Positions 7,846 through 15,820 are shown, counted from the stretch's first letter. The stretch: DNA of 18,611 nucleotides from an uncultured Prevotellaceae bacterium (GCA_937892315.1 CALAVF010000457.1:1-18611); one strand, 5' to 3'. The notes: a model not told the origin generated them from the letters alone. Numbers and translations: made by a program.

Positions 7846-8462
7846 ACACAGTCCTCCTCTACATCCTTTTTCTTTCGAGCCTCTTGCAGAGACTTAAGAA
7901 TCTTTTGTGAAGACTTGGAGAGGTTCTCCTCGTCTTCCATGAATCGCTTGATTTTACGCACAGCCTCTTGATAACCTGGTATCTGCACCTTTTCGAAGAG
8001 GTTGACCTTCTGAGTGGTCTTCCGTCGTGCGTGGTCGAGAAGGGCGAGTTTGGCAAGAACGAACTCCCGTTCCACGGCAGTCTTGGCAAGTCCCTGCAAC
8101 AGATTGATGCCATCGAAATACCACTTCGGAGCCGAGAAAAGCCCAAAGGGTTTCACGTCCAACTCGATGTTCAGCAGCACAGGCACACGAACACCTGCCA
8201 CTTTCTTCACGTCGAGTTGTACGTCTTTCAGGCTGACAAGCGACGTGTCGAACTCACCCCACAGGGCATACATCGACTCGTAGCCACCAATCTGACTTTG
8301 CAGTTTCTTTTCCAAGTCCTCCGCTTCTTCCTTGCTCTTCTTCACCTCCAAACGCAACGCCGTCTCCTTATTCTTAATGATAGGGAGTGTGCGCTGTCGC
8401 ATCTTGAGGTTCTTCTCAATCTGCTGAAGCGATGTCTTGTTATATTGAAACTTGATCGCCAT
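7842..8462 (-). CDS. atpD: V-type ATPase subunit D (central shaft)
   Basis: Rotor shaft subunit that turns inside the A3B3 head. At 206 residues it has the family plan of two long helices forming a coiled coil: an N-terminal one (NKTSLQQIEKNLKMRQRTL and onward, about 8-60) and a C-terminal one ending in the conserved block ARRKTTQKVNLFEKVQIPGY (about 145-164) with a Lys/Glu-rich tail. The start at 8462 lies 3 nt after the atpB stop. The stop overlaps atpI by ATGA. Confidence 0.95.
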   Translation of the reverse strand: MAIKFQYNKTSLQQIEKNLKMRQRTLPIIKNKETALRLEVKKSKEEAEDLEKKLQSQIGGYESMYALWGEFDTSLVSLKDVQLDVKKVAGVRVPVLLNIELDVKPFGLFSAPKWYFDGINLLQGLAKTAVEREFVLAKLALLDHARRKTTQKVNLFEKVQIPGYQEAVRKIKRFMEDEENLSKSSQKILKSLQEARKKKDVEEDCV

Positions 8463-8465
8463 AGA

Positions 8466-9788
8466 TTATTTCCAATAAACATCCGTAAATTCTTTCTTGA
8501 TGTTGACCTCTTCGAGTTTGAAGTATTTCTTGAAGAGCGACCACGTAACGTCAAGCATTTCAGTCGTATCGAGGTTAACGTCAATAGCAAGAAGTTTGTT
8601 GGCATACTCCTTCGCGAAGTCGAGACAACGATTGTCGTAGTCGGTCAAGTCGAAACCATTTTCCATCTTCGTCTTAGCATTGGCGGCGTCTGAATAAAGA
8701 CGGATAGAAGCGTTCATCACTTGTGAGTGGTCTTTGCGTGTCTTCTTTCCTGCCACAAGTTGTTTCAGACGTGAGAGTGAACGGAATGGGTCAACGATGA
8801 CCTTACCGATATCGGAGTCACGGCGCAAGTAAAGTTGTCCCTCGGTGATGTAACCCGTATTGTCAGGCACAGCATGAGTGATGTCACCACCAGACAACGT
8901 GGTCACAGCGATAATGGTGATAGAACCACCACCTGCACTCTCTGGGAACTGCACAGCCTTCTCGTAAATCTTGGCGAGGTCTGAATAGAGAGAACCAGGC
9001 ATGGAGTCCTTGGATGGAATCTGGTCCATACGGTTGCTCACGATAGAAAGTGAGTCTGCGTAGGAAGTCATATCCGTCAGCAGCACCAGCACAGTCTCAT
9101 GCTTCTCTACCGCAAAATATTCGGCTGCGGTCAATGCCATATCTGGCACCAACAGGCGCTCTACGGCAGGGTCTTCCGTCGTGTTCATGAATGCGATGAT
9201 GCGGTCGAGAGCACCTGCGTTGGAGAAGGTGTTCTTGAAGAAGTAATAGTCGTCGTTCGTCATACCCATACCGCCAAGGATAATCTTGTCCACCTTTGCA
9301 CGGAGAGCAACGAGTGCCATCACTTCGTTGAAAGGCTGGTCAGGGTCGGCGAAGAACGGAATCTTCTGACCAGACACCAATGTGTTGTTGAGGTCGATAC
9401 CTGCGATACCCGTTGCAATCAGTTCTGATGGTTGCTTACGACGAACCGGATTCACGGATGGACCGCCAATCTCCACTTCCTTACCTTCGATTTCAGGACC
9501 ACCATCGATAGGGTCGCCGTATGCGTTGAAGAAACGTCCAGCCAGTTGGTCGCTCACCTTCAATGATGGAGCCTTACCAAGAAAGACCACTTCTGCGTTA
9601 GTGGGAATGCCACCTGTACCTTCAAACACCTGCAACGTCACATCGTCGCCTGCAATCTTTACTACCTGAGCCAACTTGCCGTTGATGGTGGCAAGCTCAT
9701 CATATCCTACTCCCTTTGCTTTGAGGGAGACTGTGGCCTTCGTTATCTGGCCAATCTTTGTATATACTTTCTGAAAAGCAGTAGCCAT
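8466..9788 (-). CDS. atpB: V-type ATPase subunit B (non-catalytic)
   Basis: Non-catalytic head subunit that alternates with A in the A3B3 ring. The 440-residue protein opens with the beta-barrel domain (YTKIGQITKATVSL). It has no Walker A; the equivalent region reads SGQKIPFFADPDQ (139-151), where many B subunits have SGQKIPIFSGSG. The arginine that reaches the catalytic site is retained in SLSRL (Arg340). The segment RKDHSQVMNASIRLY (351-365) and the C-terminal helical domain are normal. The start lies 5 nt after the atpA stop. Confidence 0.95.
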   Translation of the reverse strand: MATAFQKVYTKIGQITKATVSLKAKGVGYDELATINGKLAQVVKIAGDDVTLQVFEGTGGIPTNAEVVFLGKAPSLKVSDQLAGRFFNAYGDPIDGGPEIEGKEVEIGGPSVNPVRRKQPSELIATGIAGIDLNNTLVSGQKIPFFADPDQPFNEVMALVALRAKVDKIILGGMGMTNDDYYFFKNTFSNAGALDRIIAFMNTTEDPAVERLLVPDMALTAAEYFAVEKHETVLVLLTDMTSYADSLSIVSNRMDQIPSKDSMPGSLYSDLAKIYEKAVQFPESAGGGSITIIAVTTLSGGDITHAVPDNTGYITEGQLYLRRDSDIGKVIVDPFRSLSRLKQLVAGKKTRKDHSQVMNASIRLYSDAANAKTKMENGFDLTDYDNRCLDFAKEYANKLLAIDVNLDTTEMLDVTWSLFKKYFKLEEVNIKKEFTDVYWK

Positions 9789-9793
9789 AGTCG

Positions 9794-11536
9794 TTATGCG
9801 GCAAGCATTGCCTTAATTTGTGAAACAAAATCGTTATACTGCTCGCTCTTGAACTCAGAATAGTTCATCTGCTTGCAGAGGTTGATGAGTTTACGGAAGA
9901 AGTCCACACACTCTTCGAAGTGTTCAAACTTGAAATCCGTCTCGCAAATCTCTGTGACAAGGTTGAGGATAGCCTCCTGACGTTCCAGCGAAGTCACGGC
10001 ATCCACCTCGTCGAAGGCATCCTGCTGGAGTACCACGAAGTCGATAATCTCTGACTTCCAGAACACCACGTGGTAGTCAACAGGCACACCGTCATCACCC
10101 AAGATGTTAATCTGCTCGGCAATTTCCTTGCCACGCTGCATTCTGGTCTTGAGGTCGAGCACCTTTGGAATCCACTTGTCGTTGATTTTCTTTGAGATAT
10201 ACTCTGCAAACTCTGGATATTCCAGATACTTTGAGTAAGAATCAATCGGGTTCACGGCAGGGTAACGCTTCTTGTCGGCACGATCCTGCTCCAGTCCGTA
10301 GAAACAGCGAGCCACCTTCTTGGTGTTCTCTGTCACAGGCTCCTTGAGGTTACCACCGGCTGGCGACACAGTTCCGATGAAGGTGATGGAACCCACCTCA
10401 CCATTGTTCAGATAAACATAGCCTGCACGACCATAGAAGTTGGAGATGAGGGCACCCAAGTCCATCGGGAATGCATCGGGACCAGGCAGTTCCTCCATAC
10501 GGTTCGACATCTCACGAAGTGCCTGTGCCCAACGAGAAGTTGAGTCAGCCATCAGCAAGACACGAAGACCCATCGAACGGTAATACTCAGCCATGGTCAT
10601 TGCCGTATAGACAGATGCCTCACGGGCAGCCACTGGCATGTTCGACGTGTTGGCGATGATGATGGTACGCTCCATCAGTTTGCGACCAGTATGCGGGTCA
10701 ACCAGTTCTGGGAACTCGGTGAAGATTTCCACGACCTCGTTGGCACGTTCACCACAGGCGGCGATAATCACGATGTCTGCCTCTGCCTGCTTAGAGATGG
10801 CGTGCTGAAGCACCGTCTTACCCGTACCGAACGGGCCAGGGATGAAGCCTGTACCGCCTTCCACAATCGGGTTGAAGGTGTCAATGGTACGCACACCTGT
10901 TTCGAGCAACTTGAATGGACGAGGTTTTTCCTTATAGTTCGTCATGGCAAACTTCACAGGCCAGTGCTGTACCATATCCACCTTCACCTCGGTGCCGTCC
11001 TCCTTTTCAAGCACAGCCACCACATCGTGAATCTTGTACTTGCCGGCAGATACGATGCTCTTCACCTTTGCCTTACCTTCCAACTGGAAAGGTGCCATGA
11101 TTTTAAGTTTCTGTGAGTTTTCCTCTACTTCTCCCAGCCATGCAGAGCCTTCCACTTCGTCACCCACCTTGGCGAGCGGCACAAAGTCCCACTCACGGTC
11201 GGCATCGAGCGGTTCAGTGTACTGACCACGCTTCAGGAAGACACCTTCCATCTTGTCGAGGTCGTTCTGCAGACCATCAAAGTTCTTCGACAACATGCCG
11301 GGGCCTAATTGCACCTCCAGCATGTGCCCTGTAAATTCGGCTGGTGCACCAACCTTCAGTCCACGGGTCGACTCGAACACCTGGACATACACGTCATTAC
11401 CCACCACCTTGATGACCTCACTCATCAGTCGGTCGCCACCGGTTTCGATGTAGCAGATTTCACCCTGCTTCACAGGGCCATCAACCGACAGGGTCACCAT
11501 GTTGGCAATAACGCCTCTAACAGTTCCTTTTGTCAT
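9794..11536 (-). CDS. atpA: V-type ATPase subunit A (catalytic)
   Basis: Catalytic subunit that hydrolyses (or makes) ATP in the cytosolic V1 head. The 580-residue length is typical. The N-terminal barrel starts at TVRGVIANMVTLSVDG. The non-homologous bulge domain unique to A subunits spans about 110-190. The P-loop GPFGTGKT sits at 234-241. The catalytic glutamate lies in GERANE (262-267, Glu263) and the Walker B region is LLMADSTSRWAQALRE (Asp331). It lies 14 nt after the DUF2764 gene and 5 nt before atpB, so cotranscription is near certain. Confidence 0.97.
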   Translation of the reverse strand: MTKGTVRGVIANMVTLSVDGPVKQGEICYIETGGDRLMSEVIKVVGNDVYVQVFESTRGLKVGAPAEFTGHMLEVQLGPGMLSKNFDGLQNDLDKMEGVFLKRGQYTEPLDADREWDFVPLAKVGDEVEGSAWLGEVEENSQKLKIMAPFQLEGKAKVKSIVSAGKYKIHDVVAVLEKEDGTEVKVDMVQHWPVKFAMTNYKEKPRPFKLLETGVRTIDTFNPIVEGGTGFIPGPFGTGKTVLQHAISKQAEADIVIIAACGERANEVVEIFTEFPELVDPHTGRKLMERTIIIANTSNMPVAAREASVYTAMTMAEYYRSMGLRVLLMADSTSRWAQALREMSNRMEELPGPDAFPMDLGALISNFYGRAGYVYLNNGEVGSITFIGTVSPAGGNLKEPVTENTKKVARCFYGLEQDRADKKRYPAVNPIDSYSKYLEYPEFAEYISKKINDKWIPKVLDLKTRMQRGKEIAEQINILGDDGVPVDYHVVFWKSEIIDFVVLQQDAFDEVDAVTSLERQEAILNLVTEICETDFKFEHFEECVDFFRKLINLCKQMNYSEFKSEQYNDFVSQIKAMLAA

Positions 11537-11550
11537 TTTATCGTCGTTTT

Positions 11551-12441
11551 TTATATTTCTGATTGATTATCCCCCATCAGGTTTCTCACCTGAGGGGCTT
11601 TCGTCTGGAACTCGGCAGGCACACGAGCCTCGCCGCGTAAGCCTTCGATGATTTGGCGGAAAGTCTCCCTGCCCTTTTCCACATCGAGTTTATCCCATCG
11701 GACCAGCATGTCGAGTTTGCAGAGATAGGCAAACACAGCCTCAATCGAGAAGATATTGAAGAAAGTCTTATCCTCCAGCCAAATCCACTTGAAGGCATCA
11801 ATCTTCTTCTCCTTCTCCACGGGATCCTCACAGTCCACAATCTTCATCAGGTCAACCACATAGTCTTTCTCGTTGACCAGATTGAAGTCCTTTGTGTTGT
11901 TCGTGAGAATCATTTCCGTCACCTCGTCCTCTCCCTGAATGTAGTCAGCCACATTCCATCCGTTCTTCCTTGCCAGGAAAGCGGTGAGAATGTTGGTGAT
12001 GTCAAGATTGAGTTTGTACCACTGCCGTACCATCTTGTTCGGACAGGTCTTGATGGCATAACTGTAGAACTTGTACAGCATATCATCTTCGGGGAAGTAC
12101 CCCTCCTTGTCCTTGTTGTAAGCAAAATCACGGGCAAACTCACTCATGAAGGCAGGGTAACGATGAACGTTGAAGTTCATCTCCCGTGCCGAAGTCATCA
12201 GGTCGACATACTGTTCCATGGTCAAGTTGCCGTGGTCATCAATCTCTGCCTGCGGATTCTTCAGCAGTTTGACCAGATTCGTGCAGTCGTTCTTGAGGAA
12301 GAAATAGTACAGCACCTTCTTGTCGCCGTCCGACAAGGTAGCGTCCAGTTCCTCCCGCAAGTCGGGAATGCTGACATCATGCTTCGTGTTTTCCAGCGTA
12401 ATGTCAGGCAAACCTGCCATTAAACAATAGTAATTTCCCAT
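11551..12441 (-). CDS. DUF2764 family protein of the V-ATPase operon
   Basis: Soluble 296-residue protein, predicted all-helical, with no signal peptide or membrane segment. The opening NYYCLMAGLPDI is the mark of DUF2764, a family found in Bacteroidetes V-ATPase operons in this same slot between E and A. Several WYKLNLDITNILTAFLARKNGW-like stretches (about residues 140-165; acidic and aromatic helices) recall the helical C/d subunit that joins the central shaft to the K ring, and the operon has no other C. A role as C stand-in is inference. The ATG at 12439-12441 follows a repeat-built hairpin; an in-frame ATG at 12420 is also possible. Confidence 0.85.
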   Translation of the reverse strand: MGNYYCLMAGLPDITLENTKHDVSIPDLREELDATLSDGDKKVLYYFFLKNDCTNLVKLLKNPQAEIDDHGNLTMEQYVDLMTSAREMNFNVHRYPAFMSEFARDFAYNKDKEGYFPEDDMLYKFYSYAIKTCPNKMVRQWYKLNLDITNILTAFLARKNGWNVADYIQGEDEVTEMILTNNTKDFNLVNEKDYVVDLMKIVDCEDPVEKEKKIDAFKWIWLEDKTFFNIFSIEAVFAYLCKLDMLVRWDKLDVEKGRETFRQIIEGLRGEARVPAEFQTKAPQVRNLMGDNQSEI

Positions 12442-12450
12442 TTCTTTAAT

Positions 12451-12540
12451 ACGGTTTTTGAGGTTTTATGGTTTAACGGTTTTACGGTCCTTTCGGTCAG
12501 ACTGACCGTATAACCGCATGACCGTACAACCGTATAACCG
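12451..12540 (-). repeat. Repeat-built hairpin between atpE and the DUF2764 gene
   Basis: In plus-strand terms GACCGTATAACCG (12504-12516) recurs as GACCGTACAACCG (12520-12532) and AACCGTATAACCG (12528-12540), i.e. an array of ACCGTA/AACCG units. The reverse complement appears upstream as CGGTTTTACGGTC (12477-12489, one mismatch to the first copy) with weaker copies back to 12451. CGGTCAG/CTGACCG (12494-12508) sits at the centre. The transcript would fold into a long imperfect hairpin ending about 10 nt before the DUF2764 ATG. It could set mRNA stability, processing or translation in the operon. Confidence 0.6.
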
Positions 12541-12542
12541 CA

Positions 12543-13133
12543 TTAGAATATCATTTCAACGAGTTGTGGACGGAGGAAGTTCTTGAAATACTCCTCAAAC
12601 TCAGCCTCGCCAAAGTTCACCTTATAAGAGCCGTCAGCGGGCTGCACCGTGAAGAGCGTCTTCTGCCCGTTCACCTGCTCAATCTTCACGCCCTTGTCCA
12701 GCAAAGCCTTTGCCTTCTTGGCAAAGAGAGCCTTCAGGCTGGCAGCGTCGGCAGTCGAGATGACGATGTCCTCGCCTGCTCCCCACTTCTCAGCCAGTTT
12801 CAGCATAAACTCGTTCATGAAGTCCTTGTTTCCTACCACCTCGGCAGTTGCTTCCTTCACCACTTGGTCGCCCACAACGTTGGCGACCTCGCCCTTCAAG
12901 GCGTTCAGAGCCTGAGCGGCATACATCTTAATCTCGCTCTTGGTGTTCTCTTCCATGCCCTTGGCATTCTTCTTGGCAGCCTGTTCAATTTCCTCTGCCT
13001 GAACCTTCGCCTCGGCAATAATTTGAGCGGCTTTCTCGTTAGCGGCAGCAATGATTTTTTCTGCCTCGGCATTACCCTTTTCCACCCCGTCCTTCAGGAG
13101 TTTTTCGGTAAGCGCTTGAATTTTGTTTTCCAT
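12543..13133 (-). CDS. atpE: V-type ATPase subunit E (peripheral stalk)
   Basis: Peripheral stalk subunit that holds the A3B3 head against rotation. The 196-residue protein has a long Ala/Glu/Lys-rich N-terminal coiled coil (about 5-90, with EKIIAAANEKAAQIIAEAK) and a globular C-terminal domain (about 100-196) ending in FLRPQLVEMIF. It is the first gene of the operon. The usual partner helix (G/H) is not encoded nearby, so E may pair with itself or with a distant gene product. Confidence 0.92.
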   Translation of the reverse strand: MENKIQALTEKLLKDGVEKGNAEAEKIIAAANEKAAQIIAEAKVQAEEIEQAAKKNAKGMEENTKSEIKMYAAQALNALKGEVANVVGDQVVKEATAEVVGNKDFMNEFMLKLAEKWGAGEDIVISTADAASLKALFAKKAKALLDKGVKIEQVNGQKTLFTVQPADGSYKVNFGEAEFEEYFKNFLRPQLVEMIF

Positions 13134-13162
13134 TTTTATTGATGTTTAGATAGATTCCGTTA

Positions 13163-13170
13163 CAAATTAA
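13163..13170 (-). promoter_or_regulatory. Possible -7 box for the V-ATPase operon
   Basis: TTAATTTG on the minus strand differs by one base from TAnnTTTG and lies 30 nt upstream of the atpE ATG. No clear TTTG -33 box is seen at the right distance. The gap 13134-13317 is AT-rich and otherwise holds nothing recognisable. Confidence 0.3.
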
Positions 13171-13294
13171 CAAAAATTTTTCTTAATATCCATCAGACTT
13201 GAAAAACTATTTTCTCAAATGAGTGAAAAAAGACACTTTCTCCCCTTTTTTTTGTGTTTTCTGTTTTTATTATTGAACAAAATCGAAGTTTGAG

Positions 13295-13325
13295 ATTGCC
13301 ATGTCAAAATAATTCCGTAATTTTG
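13295..13325 (+). promoter_or_regulatory. Bacteroidetes-type promoter for the M15 peptidase/Fur pair
   Basis: TTG (13295-13297) is followed after 20 nt by TAATTTTG (13318-13325), a full match to the -7 consensus. The ATG at 13350 lies 24 nt downstream, which argues against the longer frame starting at 13254. Confidence 0.6.
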
Positions 13326-13349
13326 TCTACACATATTTATATATATAAA

Positions 13350-14270
13350 ATGAAACCTCAAAAAAGCCATCCTCAACTACCCTCTTTGGGCATCGTCAAG
13401 TGCCCCACACTCGGTATCCTCTTAAAACTAAACTTGGATTTTATAAAATTCAAGTTAGATTTATATAAATTTAAGTTCAATTTTATAAAATTTAAGTTTG
13501 ATTTTATAAAATCTAACTTTAGTTTTAAGAACGTATGCGGCTTTTGCATGTTGATGCTTGCTTTGAACGTACTTTGCAGTTCCTACACAAAGCCAGCAAC
13601 AGCACCTTCATCTACCGACCAGGGAGTGCTGAAAGAATGGCGTGCCGCCACCGTGGTAAGCGACGAGGCAGTCAAGGAATTTGGCATCGACTCTTGTTTC
13701 AAGGCATATCCCATCAGCGATGCCATCTTCAGCAGGATGGATGGGAAGTCCTATAAGAAGAACTGTACCGTGCCTCGCTCTTCGCTCCGCTATCTGCGTG
13801 TGCTGCACCGCAATGTGGGCGGCAAGACGCAACTGGGCGAAATCGTCTGCAACCAAGCCATTGCCAACGACCTGCTGGAGATTTTCAGAGAACTTTACAA
13901 GCAGGGATACAAGATTGAACGCATCACCCTCATCGACGATTACGATGCCGACGACGAGCGGAGCATGGCTGCCAACAACACATCGTGCTTCAACTTCCGC
14001 GTCGTCTCAGGAACAAACAAACTCTCGAATCATGCCCAGGGACGTGCCATCGACATCAACCCCCTCTACAACCCCTACATCCACCTGAACAACGGGAAAG
14101 TGGAGCCTGCCAATGGCAAGCCATACGCGACGAACCGCACAGCCTCTCGAAAGATTCCCGTGACTTTCATCAATACATCCGACCTCTGCTATCGCCTGTT
14201 CATCCAGCACGGTTTCCGTTGGGGCGGTGCATGGAGAACCGTCAAAGACTACCAACATTTCGACAAATGA
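13350..14270 (+). CDS. M15-type zinc peptidase (D,D-carboxypeptidase-like) with repeat-built N-terminus
   Basis: Exported or membrane-anchored peptidase expected to cleave cell-wall peptides. Numbering is from the ATG at 13350. The zinc motif is visible: NHAQGRAID (His228, Asp235) and the distal KDYQHFD (Asp300, His303), preceded by GFRWGGAW, as in M15 peptidases. A hydrophobic signal or anchor lies at 61-78 (CGFCMLMLALNVLC). The 60 residues before it are unusual: they contain four heptads of the type FDFIKFK (about 29-57) encoded by AT-rich tandem DNA. Without them the protein would look like a normal exported enzyme of about 245 residues, so the true start could differ, but no in-frame ATG, GTG or TTG lies just before the signal. 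The stop overlaps the Fur-family start as ATGA. Confidence 0.8.
   Translation: MKPQKSHPQLPSLGIVKCPTLGILLKLNLDFIKFKLDLYKFKFNFIKFKFDFIKSNFSFKNVCGFCMLMLALNVLCSSYTKPATAPSSTDQGVLKEWRAATVVSDEAVKEFGIDSCFKAYPISDAIFSRMDGKSYKKNCTVPRSSLRYLRVLHRNVGGKTQLGEIVCNQAIANDLLEIFRELYKQGYKIERITLIDDYDADDERSMAANNTSCFNFRVVSGTNKLSNHAQGRAIDINPLYNPYIHLNNGKVEPANGKPYATNRTASRKIPVTFINTSDLCYRLFIQHGFRWGGAWRTVKDYQHFDK
13421..13529 (+). repeat. Four 21-bp AT-rich tandem units forming a long near-palindrome
   Basis: Units at 13437-13457, 13458-13478, 13479-13499 and 13500-13520 share the core ATTTTATAAAAT, itself a palindrome. The array is flanked by CTTAAAACTAAA (13421-13432) and its exact reverse complement TTTAGTTTTAAG (13518-13529), so the whole 109-nt region can fold back on itself. 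As 21 is divisible by three, unit gain or loss keeps the peptidase frame. Confidence 0.8.
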
Positions 14271-14668
14271 ACACAGAAGAAATCCTCCAGCAGCACGGCA
14301 TTCGCCCCACTGCCGTCCGAATCCTCGTTTACCGAGCCGTGCAACACCGTTCAGAAGCCTTTTCTTTGGCAGATGTGGAAACATGGCTGCCCGAAATGGA
14401 CCGTTCCAGCATTTTCCGTGCCCTTCGCCTTTTCACCGAGCACGACCTGCTGCACGAAATCAACGACGGGTCAGGGCTTGAAAAGTATTGTGTCTGCCGT
14501 TGTGAAGACAGCCACCATCTCAACCACATCCACTTCGCCTGCACCCGATGCGGCAAAACCTACTGCCTCGAAGACCAAACCATCCCCATCGTCACCCTCC
14601 CCGACGGATTCCTTCCCCACGACTACGAATATATCGTGAAGGGCATTTGCCCCAAATGTCATAGATAA
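14267..14668 (+). CDS. Fur-family metalloregulator (short, Zur-like?)
   Basis: Metal-dependent DNA-binding repressor of 133 residues. A winged helix covers about 1-65, with HGIRPTAVRILVYRAV at the start and DRSSIFRALRLFTEHDLL as the recognition-helix region. The dimerisation half carries metal ligands: HHLNHIHF (His83, 84, 87, 89), CTRC (Cys92, Cys95) and a C-terminal CPKC (Cys128, Cys131), a structural zinc arrangement common in the family. The ATG at 14267 overlaps the peptidase stop by ATGA, which fixes the start; the frame open further upstream is a shadow of the peptidase gene. Zur, PerR and Fur cannot be told apart safely here; the His/Cys-rich, compact form favours a zinc sensor. Confidence 0.88.
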   Translation: MNTEEILQQHGIRPTAVRILVYRAVQHRSEAFSLADVETWLPEMDRSSIFRALRLFTEHDLLHEINDGSGLEKYCVCRCEDSHHLNHIHFACTRCGKTYCLEDQTIPIVTLPDGFLPHDYEYIVKGICPKCHR

Positions 14669-14677
14669 AGGCAAAAG

Positions 14678-14712
14678 AAAAAGGATGGCTCCTAATGGGG
14701 AACCATCCTTTT
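14678..14712. terminator. Bidirectional terminator between the fur-like gene and dapA
   Basis: AAAAGGATGG (14679-14688) pairs with CCATCCTTTT (14703-14712), extended by CTCC/GGGG around loop TAAT. A-rich sequence on one side and T-rich on the other let it act in both directions, serving two converging genes. Confidence 0.85.
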
Positions 14713-14748
14713 GCGTTGTGATAAGGGAATGTGTGGCAAATTTGCCTG

Positions 14749-15651
14749 TCAGCACTTGATGTTCAGTTCCTTGATGATGGCAGAGATTTTCTCCATCGTG
14801 GAGATGCGGGAGGGCACAAGGGGAAGGCGGAGTTCGTTTTCGATGAGTCCCATCGAGTTGAGCATTGCCTTGACGCCTGCAGGATTGCCATCGACGAAAA
14901 GGAGTTTGAAGAGTTCTGTGAACTTGTGATGAATCGTCAATGCGTTGGAATAATCGCCATTGAGAGCCAGACGAACCATGCGGCTAAATTCTTTTGGCAG
15001 TGCATTGCCAATGACCGAGATGACACCTACGGCTCCGAGTGTGATAAGAGGGAACGTGATGCCATCATCACCTGAAATCACGTCGAAATTGGCGGGCTTA
15101 TTCTTGATGATGTCGTCAATCTGTGTGAAATTGCCGGATGCCTCCTTGATGGCAACGATGTTTTCACAGTCATTGGCAAGGCGAAGCGTAGTTTCGGCGG
15201 TCATGTTGACGCCTACACGTCCTGGCACATTGTAGAGGACAACGGAGAGGTTGCGAGTTTCTGCGGCTGCCGAAATAGCCTTGAAGTGCTGATAGAGTCC
15301 TTCTTGAGAAGGTTTATTGTAATAAGGGCAAACCGAAAGTATTCCTTCGATACCCTGAAAATCACCCGTTTTAATCTGCTCCACAATGGCAGCCGTATTG
15401 TTGCCTCCACATCCCATCAGGATAGGCACTTGACCGTTTACTTTCTCAACCACCAGGTCTTTCACCTGCTGACGCTCTTTTGCCGACAGGGTTGGTGTCT
15501 CGGCTGTGGTGCCAAGCAAGCAGATAAAGTCTATTCCATTGGAAAGTTGGTAGTCGAGCAGGCGGCGTAAAGAAACAAAATCGACATCGCCGTCTTTGGT
15601 GAAAGGAGTAATGAGTGCAACGCCTAATCCTTTGAATTTATTATGTACCAT
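14749..15651 (-). CDS. dapA: 4-hydroxy-tetrahydrodipicolinate synthase
   Basis: Condenses pyruvate with aspartate semialdehyde, the first committed step of diaminopimelate and lysine synthesis, in the cytosol. The 300-residue TIM-barrel protein has the expected catalytic residues: GTTAETPTL (Thr48, Thr49), CPYYNKPSQ (Tyr110/111), YNVPGR (Tyr140, Arg145) and the Schiff-base lysine Lys169 in AIKEASG. The start ATG at 15649-15651 sits 37 nt downstream of a consensus promoter. It is monocistronic here, and no lysine riboswitch fits in the short leader. Confidence 0.97.
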   Translation of the reverse strand: MVHNKFKGLGVALITPFTKDGDVDFVSLRRLLDYQLSNGIDFICLLGTTAETPTLSAKERQQVKDLVVEKVNGQVPILMGCGGNNTAAIVEQIKTGDFQGIEGILSVCPYYNKPSQEGLYQHFKAISAAAETRNLSVVLYNVPGRVGVNMTAETTLRLANDCENIVAIKEASGNFTQIDDIIKNKPANFDVISGDDGITFPLITLGAVGVISVIGNALPKEFSRMVRLALNGDYSNALTIHHKFTELFKLLFVDGNPAGVKAMLNSMGLIENELRLPLVPSRISTMEKISAIIKELNIKC

Positions 15652-15688
15652 ATATATGATGAAAACGGTTTTACTTTGAATTTGGGTG

Positions 15689-15720
15689 CAAAGGTACGAT
15701 TAAGTGCGTGAAAAAACAAA
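15689..15720 (-). promoter_or_regulatory. Bacteroidetes-type promoter of dapA
   Basis: On the minus strand TTTG (15720-15717) is followed after 20 nt by TACCTTTG (15696-15689), matching both boxes of the consensus exactly. Confidence 0.75.
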
Positions 15721-15764
15721 TTTCTTTGCTCATTTCTGCTTTTCAGCGATGCCTAAGTGGGCAA

Positions 15765-15790
15765 GTTCGGAGTTTTTGAGTTTTCCGAAC
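15765..15790 (-). terminator. Weak hairpin downstream of the TPR gene
   Basis: GTTCGGA (15765-15771) and TCCGAAC (15784-15790) form a 7-bp stem with a 12-nt loop, about 30 nt past the TPR stop. No T run follows on the minus strand, so termination here is uncertain. Confidence 0.3.
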
Positions 15791-15820
15791 GTAAGTACCT
15801 CTGGCATACGCCACCCCCCC

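Noticed and set aside
6901..8693. Long plus-strand frames opposite atpI, atpD and atpB
   Set aside because: They mirror conserved genes on the other strand and show no recognisable motif.
11653..12423. A 256-residue plus-strand frame opposite the DUF2764 gene
   Set aside because: The minus-strand frame carries the DUF2764 opening motif and fits the operon spacing; the plus frame does not.
13254..13349. Longer start for the M15 peptidase
   Set aside because: The promoter -7 box at 13318-13325 lies inside this extension, so transcripts would start after it.
13437..13520. CRISPR array
   Set aside because: The units are contiguous 21-bp tandem repeats without spacers and lie inside a reading frame.
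13985..14266. N-terminal extension of the Fur-family protein
   Set aside because: It overlaps the peptidase catalytic region in another frame; the ATGA overlap at 14267 and family length fix the start.
15652..15700. Lysine riboswitch before dapA
   Set aside because: The promoter leaves a leader of only about 30 nt, too short for the L box.
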